From an uncultured Bacillota bacterium (lineage in GTDB: Bacteria > Bacillota > UBA994 > UBA5500), in contig CALNBW010000480.1 of the NCBI GenBank assembly GCA_937874815.1, positions 1-17,127 on the forward strand: a DNA stretch of 17,127 bases, in the 5' to 3' direction. The position numbers and the translations under genes are program-made. This document shows positions 13,927 to 17,127 of this stretch, piece after piece (positions within the stretch are counted from its first letter, which is position 1; each line of letters begins with the position of its first letter). The notes under the pieces are model-generated. The model saw only the letters and a list, made by a program, of their open reading frames with translations, had not been told where the DNA came from and searched no databases.

Positions 13927-14466
13927 TTACTGGCGGAATGGCATGCCGAAGAACTCTAGAAGAGCCTTGGCTTCTTCGTCAGTGCGAGCAGTAGTCACAA
14001 TTGTGATGTCCATGCCCTGGATTTGCTCAACCTTATCGTAATCAATCTCAGGGAAAACCAACTGTTCCTTGACGCTTAACGAATAGTTGCCCCTACCATC
14101 AAAAGACTTGGGTGAGACTCCGCGGAAATCGCGGACACGTGGCAGGTTAATGTTCATCAATTTATCGAGGAACTCATACATTCGGTCTCCACGCAAAGTG
14201 ACCTTGGTACCAATAGCCATTCCTTCGCGCAACTTAAAGTTAGAGACTGACTTACGGGCACGGGTAATTACCGGCTTTTGCCCGGCAATGATTGCTAGAT
14301 CGCCGGCTGCTGCATCAAGTATCTTAGAATTGGCAATCGCCTTACCTACGCCCATGTTGATAACAACTTTCTCTAGGCGTGGTATCTCCATGATGTTCGT
14401 ATAGCCGAACTTCTGCTGCATTGCAGGTATGACTTCGCTCTGAAATTTGTCTTTTAACCGCGGCAT
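13927..14466 (-). CDS. rplE: 50S ribosomal protein L5
   Basis: L5 belongs to the 5S rRNA particle with L18 and forms a bridge from the central protuberance to the small-subunit head. At 179 residues it is family length. The conserved sections are present in order: the N-terminal VVINMGVGKA, KPVITRARKSVSNFKLREGM, the GDRMYEFLDKL and LPRVRDFRG segments, and the C-terminal DYDKVEQIQGMDITIVTTA and FFGMPFRQ. The ATG has GGGAGG upstream. The neighbours rplX and rpsN are in canonical order with gaps of about 20 nt. Confidence 0.98.
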   Translation of the reverse strand: MPRLKDKFQSEVIPAMQQKFGYTNIMEIPRLEKVVINMGVGKAIANSKILDAAAGDLAIIAGQKPVITRARKSVSNFKLREGMAIGTKVTLRGDRMYEFLDKLMNINLPRVRDFRGVSPKSFDGRGNYSLSVKEQLVFPEIDYDKVEQIQGMDITIVTTARTDEEAKALLEFFGMPFRQ

Positions 14467-14487
14467 AGCCTAACCCTCCCTTCTAAC

Positions 14488-14817
14488 CTACTTATCAATA
14501 TTCTCATTGCACTTCTTGCAAACGCGTACCTTGGCACCATTCCCCAGAATCTGGCTGGCAACGCGGGTAGGCTGCTTGCAAGCAGGACAAACCAACATCA
14601 CTTTGGCAGCAAAAACGGGAGCTTCCTGTTTCAACAGCCCGCCTTGCTGCATAGTGGGGCTCGGTTTCTTGTGCTTGGTGACGACATTTACGTCTTCTAC
14701 CAGTACTTTCCCCTCTGATGGAAAAGCTACCAGCACTTTGCCTTTCTTGCCCTTGTCCTTACCAGACAAAACGATGACCGTGTCACCTTTGCGAACGTGC
14801 AGCTTATGCTGACTCAT
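14488..14817 (-). CDS. rplX: 50S ribosomal protein L24 with zinc-ribbon-like C-terminus
   Basis: L24 starts assembly of the 50S subunit by binding the 5' domain of 23S rRNA. The N-terminal KOW motif is clear (KGDTVIVLSGKDKGKKGKV, residues 10-28), followed by VEDVNVVTKHKKPS. The C-terminal third has paired cysteines C77-x2-C80 and C100-x2-C103 (VCPAC and VCKKC), arranged as a zinc ribbon. Some L24 proteins keep such cysteines and others have lost them; metal binding here is inferred from the pattern. Length is 109 residues, within the usual range. The ATG has an SD with GGAGG about 10 nt upstream. Confidence 0.97.
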   Translation of the reverse strand: MSQHKLHVRKGDTVIVLSGKDKGKKGKVLVAFPSEGKVLVEDVNVVTKHKKPSPTMQQGGLLKQEAPVFAAKVMLVCPACKQPTRVASQILGNGAKVRVCKKCNENIDK

Positions 14818-14844
14818 TACTTAAGCCTCCTCCCTGACTGGGCC

Positions 14845-15213
14845 TTACAGTACTTCGGGAGCTAGAGAAACTATCTTCATGAAGTTCTTCTCTCGTAGCT
14901 CACGGGCGACTGGGCCGAAGATGCGGGTTCCGCGAGGATTGCCCTGGGTGTCAATAATCACGGCTGCATTGTCGTCAAACTTAATATGGGAACCATCTCG
15001 ACGATGAACTCCAAATGCGGAACGAACGACTACTGCCCGGATGACGTCTCCTTTTTTAACAACTCCGCCGGGTGTGGCTACCTTGACACTAGCGGTGATG
15101 ATATCTCCAACGTTTGCGTAACGATGCTTATGTCCGCCAACCACATTAATGCACAAGATCTCTTTTGCTCCTGAGTTATCAGCCACACGTAAACGGCTCT
15201 CCTTTTGGATCAT
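14845..15213 (-). CDS. rplN: 50S ribosomal protein L14
   Basis: L14 is a five-stranded beta-barrel protein on the subunit interface of 50S, making bridges to 16S rRNA. At 122 residues it has exactly the usual length. It begins MIQKESRLRVADNSGAKE and includes the highly conserved GDVIRAVVVRS, DDNAAVIID and RGTRIFGPVARELRE. It ends IVSLAPEVL, as L14 proteins do. The start is ATG with GGGAGG about 9 nt upstream. Nothing unusual is seen. Confidence 0.98.
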   Translation of the reverse strand: MIQKESRLRVADNSGAKEILCINVVGGHKHRYANVGDIITASVKVATPGGVVKKGDVIRAVVVRSAFGVHRRDGSHIKFDDNAAVIIDTQGNPRGTRIFGPVARELREKNFMKIVSLAPEVL

Positions 15214-15245
15214 GCTCTGGGCCTCCCTTCTAGTGACAAATTGAG

Positions 15246-15506
15246 CTACTCAGCTTTTCTAACAATCTCAACCACGCGCCAACGCTTGGTTTTGCTGAGA
15301 GGACGGGTCTCCATGATCCGTACCACATCACCAACGCGACTCTGGTTATCTTCACAATGGGCTTTGAACTTGGTCGTCTTCTTCACTGTGCGACCGTATA
15401 AAGGATGCTGGGTTAGCGTTTCGACAGCTACGACGACAGTCTTATCCATCGTATCGCTGACTACAACACCCTGACGTACCTTACGTAAGTTGCGGTGCAA
15501 CATCAT
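15246..15506 (-). CDS. rpsQ: 30S ribosomal protein S17
   Basis: S17 is an OB-fold primary binder of 16S rRNA needed early in small-subunit assembly. The 86-residue product carries the conserved RKVRQGVVVSDTMDKTVVV and the later segment VKKTTKFKAHCEDN...GDVVRIMETRPLSKTKRWR. Two ATG codons lie side by side (15506 and 15503). The GGAGG is 3 nt from the first and 6 nt from the second, so the second may be the one used; this changes the protein by one residue. The gene lies 14 nt after rpmC and 32 nt before rplN. Confidence 0.95.
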   Translation of the reverse strand: MMLHRNLRKVRQGVVVSDTMDKTVVVAVETLTQHPLYGRTVKKTTKFKAHCEDNQSRVGDVVRIMETRPLSKTKRWRVVEIVRKAE

Positions 15507-15520
15507 ACGCCTCCTTCCCC

Positions 15521-15718
15521 TTAGCTAATATGGAGTTCGCGCTCCCGCAAGACAGTCTTAATGCGGGCAATAGCTGTGCGCACTTCACCGATGCGCATCG
15601 GGTTATCAAGCTGACCAGTAACGGACCGGAAACGAAGGTTGAATAATTCATCCTTTAGCGCAACAAGCTTTTGCTCTAGTTCTGCTTCGGACATTTCCCG
15701 AATTTCTTTAACCTTCAT
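15521..15718 (-). CDS. rpmC: 50S ribosomal protein L29
   Basis: L29 is a small two-helix protein near the exit of the peptide tunnel, next to L23. With the ATG at 15718 the product is 65 residues, beginning MKVKEIREMSEAELEQKL, as the family does. An in-frame GTG pair at 15730-15725 would add four residues (MVSI). I reject it because those codons overlap the GGTGGTGAG stretch that serves as SD and because L29 proteins start at MKVKEI. The gene overlaps the end of rplP by 11 bp, which suggests coupled translation. The body LKDELFNLRFRSVTGQLDNP and the tail ARIKTVLRERE are typical. Confidence 0.95.
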   Translation of the reverse strand: MKVKEIREMSEAELEQKLVALKDELFNLRFRSVTGQLDNPMRIGEVRTAIARIKTVLRERELHIS

Positions 15719-16142
15719 TATGCTCACCACCCGTATCCTTGCGTGTTATAAACTTCGTCTTAATCGGTAGCTTATGAGCTGCTAAGCGCATTGCTTCCCG
15801 AGCCACATCTTCCTCGATGCCGGCCATTTCAAACAACACTCTACCGGGTTTAACAACGGCTACCCAATACTCTGGGGAACCTTTACCGCTACCCATACGC
15901 GTTTCGGCCGGTTTCTGGGTGATCGGGCGATCTGGGAAGATCTTGATCCATACCTTACCGCCGCGCCGAGCAAAACGCGTCATCGCAATACGAGCAGCTT
16001 CGATCTGACGGCTGGTAACCCATGCCGCTTCTAGCGCCTGCAAACCGTATTCACCAAAGGCAATTTCAGTGCCTCTTTGGGCCTTTCCCTTAAGCGAAGG
16101 CCGATGGGGTCTGCGGTACTTAACACGTTTTGGCATCAACAT
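15708..16142 (-). CDS. rplP: 50S ribosomal protein L16
   Basis: L16 sits near the A site and peptidyl-transferase region of the large subunit and takes part in late 50S assembly. The 144 residues match the family length. MLMPKRVKYRRPHRP is the typical N-terminus, followed by the rRNA-contacting segment RIAMTRFARRGGKVWIKIFP and the conserved GSGKGSPEYWVAVVKPG. A second in-frame ATG lies two codons in (16136). I keep the first because family members begin ML(M/L)PKR and because the G-rich SD in the rpsC 3' end is about 10 nt away from it. The 3' end overlaps rpmC by 11 bp. Confidence 0.97.
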   Translation of the reverse strand: MLMPKRVKYRRPHRPSLKGKAQRGTEIAFGEYGLQALEAAWVTSRQIEAARIAMTRFARRGGKVWIKIFPDRPITQKPAETRMGSGKGSPEYWVAVVKPGRVLFEMAGIEEDVAREAMRLAAHKLPIKTKFITRKDTGGEHNEG

Positions 16143-16145
16143 TGA

Positions 16146-16805
16146 TTACTCGCCCCCTTCCGCCGCTTTAGCTTTCGGTTGCGGCAGAACTTCTCCTTTG
16201 TAAATCCAGACTTTAACACCAATCTGGCCATAGGTGGTATGGGCAGTTGCGATTGCATAATCGATATCCGCTCGCAAAGTGTGCAAAGGAATAGTTCCCT
16301 CACGTGTCCACTCGGAACGGGCAATTTCTGCTCCATTTAGTCGTCCCGCCACATTAATTCTGATCCCTTTGGCACCAGCACGCATCGTGCGCATCATAGC
16401 CTGACGCATAGCGCGGCGATGATGGGTGCGACGTTCTAGCTGGGCGGCAATATTTTCAGCGACCAGCTGAGCGCTGAGCTCAGGCACGCGGATCTCGATA
16501 ACGTTAACGTAAACTTGCTTACCAGTCATGCTCTCTAGTGCTTTCCGCAAATCTTCAACACCGGAACCACCACGCCCGATAACCATACCAGGTTTTGCAG
16601 CATGGATGAAAGTGCGGATCACGTTACCAGCACGTTCGATCACGATATGATCAATGCCAGCGTTAAAGAGCCTCTCTTTGAGGTACTCGCGAATCTGATG
16701 ATCCTCTAGGAGGAAATCAGCGTAGTTCTTTTCTGCGTACCACTTGGAGTCCCAATCTCGGATAATACCTACTCGCAACCCCTTGGGGTGAATCTTTTGA
16801 CCCAC
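16146..16805 (-). CDS. rpsC: 30S ribosomal protein S3
   Basis: S3 is a small-subunit head protein that forms part of the mRNA entry channel. At 219 residues it has the usual length. The N-terminus MGQKIHPKGLRVGI is the family signature. A KH-type RNA-binding domain follows, with its GxxG loop as GRGG at residues 77-80, and then the C-terminal domain with RRTHHRRAMRQAM and GRLNGAEIARSEW. The start is GTG, preceded by GGAGGG with 9 nt spacing, and the family N-terminus supports it. The TAA stop is 3 nt before the rplP ATG, so the two are probably translationally coupled. The rplP SD lies within the last codons of rpsC. Confidence 0.97.
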   Translation of the reverse strand: MGQKIHPKGLRVGIIRDWDSKWYAEKNYADFLLEDHQIREYLKERLFNAGIDHIVIERAGNVIRTFIHAAKPGMVIGRGGSGVEDLRKALESMTGKQVYVNVIEIRVPELSAQLVAENIAAQLERRTHHRRAMRQAMMRTMRAGAKGIRINVAGRLNGAEIARSEWTREGTIPLHTLRADIDYAIATAHTTYGQIGVKVWIYKGEVLPQPKAKAAEGGE

Positions 16806-16822
16806 TTGCTAGATCCCTCCTC

Positions 16823-17127
16823 CTATCGTTCTTTGACTACAATCGTAATGTGGCAGGAACGTTTTAAAACTGGGTAAATGCGCCCTTGCGCCCGGGGACG
16901 ATAGCGTTTGATCGTCGGCCCAGCATCAACCCGTGCTTCCGCCACATATAATTCATCGGCGTTCATGTCATAGTTGTGTTCGGCATTTGCCACGGCCGAA
17001 CGGATGACCTTTTCAATCGGCTGAGAAGCAACCTTGGGGGTGTAGCGAAGAATACTAACTGCTTCGTCTACGCTCTTGCCGCGAATGAGGTCAATGACAA
17101 TCCGCGCCTTACGGGGGGCAATGCGGA
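16823..17127 (-). CDS. rplV: 50S ribosomal protein L22, C-terminal part (5' end outside window)
   Basis: This is the last ~101 codons of L22; the start lies beyond the right edge of the window. L22 binds 23S rRNA early in large-subunit assembly, and its long hairpin lines the peptide exit tunnel. I translated the minus strand directly. It opens with RIAPRKARIVIDLIRGK, the conserved L22 core, continues through a helix containing AVANAEHN, and ends with the hairpin and final strand RSCHITIVVKER before a TAG stop. Nothing seems missing from the visible part, as L22 is usually about 110-115 residues. The rpsC start follows 17 nt after the stop, the standard S10-operon order. Identity is secure; only the missing N-terminus limits the entry. 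Confidence 0.95.
   Translation of the reverse strand, partial: RIAPRKARIVIDLIRGKSVDEAVSILRYTPKVASQPIEKVIRSAVANAEHNYDMNADELYVAEARVDAGPTIKRYRPRAQGRIYPVLKRSCHITIVVKER

Noticed and set aside
1..17127. Mobile elements, CRISPR arrays, tRNA or rRNA genes
   Set aside because: I saw no array of regularly spaced repeats, no transposase-like frame, no terminal inverted repeats and no tRNA-like cloverleaf; the window is almost fully occupied by housekeeping genes.

Overview
The window is a 17.1 kb stretch of the conserved ribosomal-protein supercluster of a bacterium, with every gene on the minus strand, so the genes read from right to left. The organism is most likely a spore-forming member of the Bacillota (class Clostridia or a close relative). 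Four things point there: rpsD lies between rpsK and rpoA; an ECF-transporter cassette and truA lie between rplQ and rplM; S14 is the short zinc-binding form; and a CwlD-type spore-cortex amidase follows rpsI. I cannot name a genus.

In transcription order, positions 17127 to 11120 hold the later S10 and spc genes: rplV (5' end outside the window), rpsC, rplP, rpmC, rpsQ, rplN, rplX, rplE, rpsN, rpsH, rplF, rplR, rpsE, rpmD, rplO. Positions 11118 to 8142 hold secY, adk, map and infA. Positions 8122 to 5147 hold the alpha-operon genes rpmJ, rpsM, rpsK, rpsD, rpoA and rplQ. Positions 5128 to 2626 hold ecfA1, ecfA2 and ecfT, the shared energising module of energy-coupling-factor vitamin/metal transporters, followed by truA. 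Spacing is tight throughout (overlaps of 4, 11 and 16 bp; most gaps below 40 bp). I see no terminator or clear promoter from rplV to truA, which fits one long read-through unit.

A new unit starts inside the 3' end of truA. A near-consensus sigma-A promoter (TTGACA, 17 bp, TAAAAT) is followed by a structured leader with an 11-bp hairpin and a nested three-part stem. This very probably is the L13 autoregulatory leader, and it precedes rplM-rpsI. That unit ends at a strong, probably bidirectional, intrinsic terminator at 794-832. cwlD follows, with its own SD and a possible sporulation-type promoter.

The genes cooperate in making the ribosome (most entries), transcription (rpoA), protein export (secY), removal of initiator methionine (map), nucleotide balance (adk), initiation (infA), tRNA pseudouridylation (truA) and vitamin/metal uptake (ecf). 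No new biological system is visible. The items worth a second look are the L13 leader with its promoter, TTG starts at infA, adk and rplR, out-of-frame ATGs lying between the SD and the true start at rpsD, rpsH and rplR, and a 28-codon open frame between map and infA.
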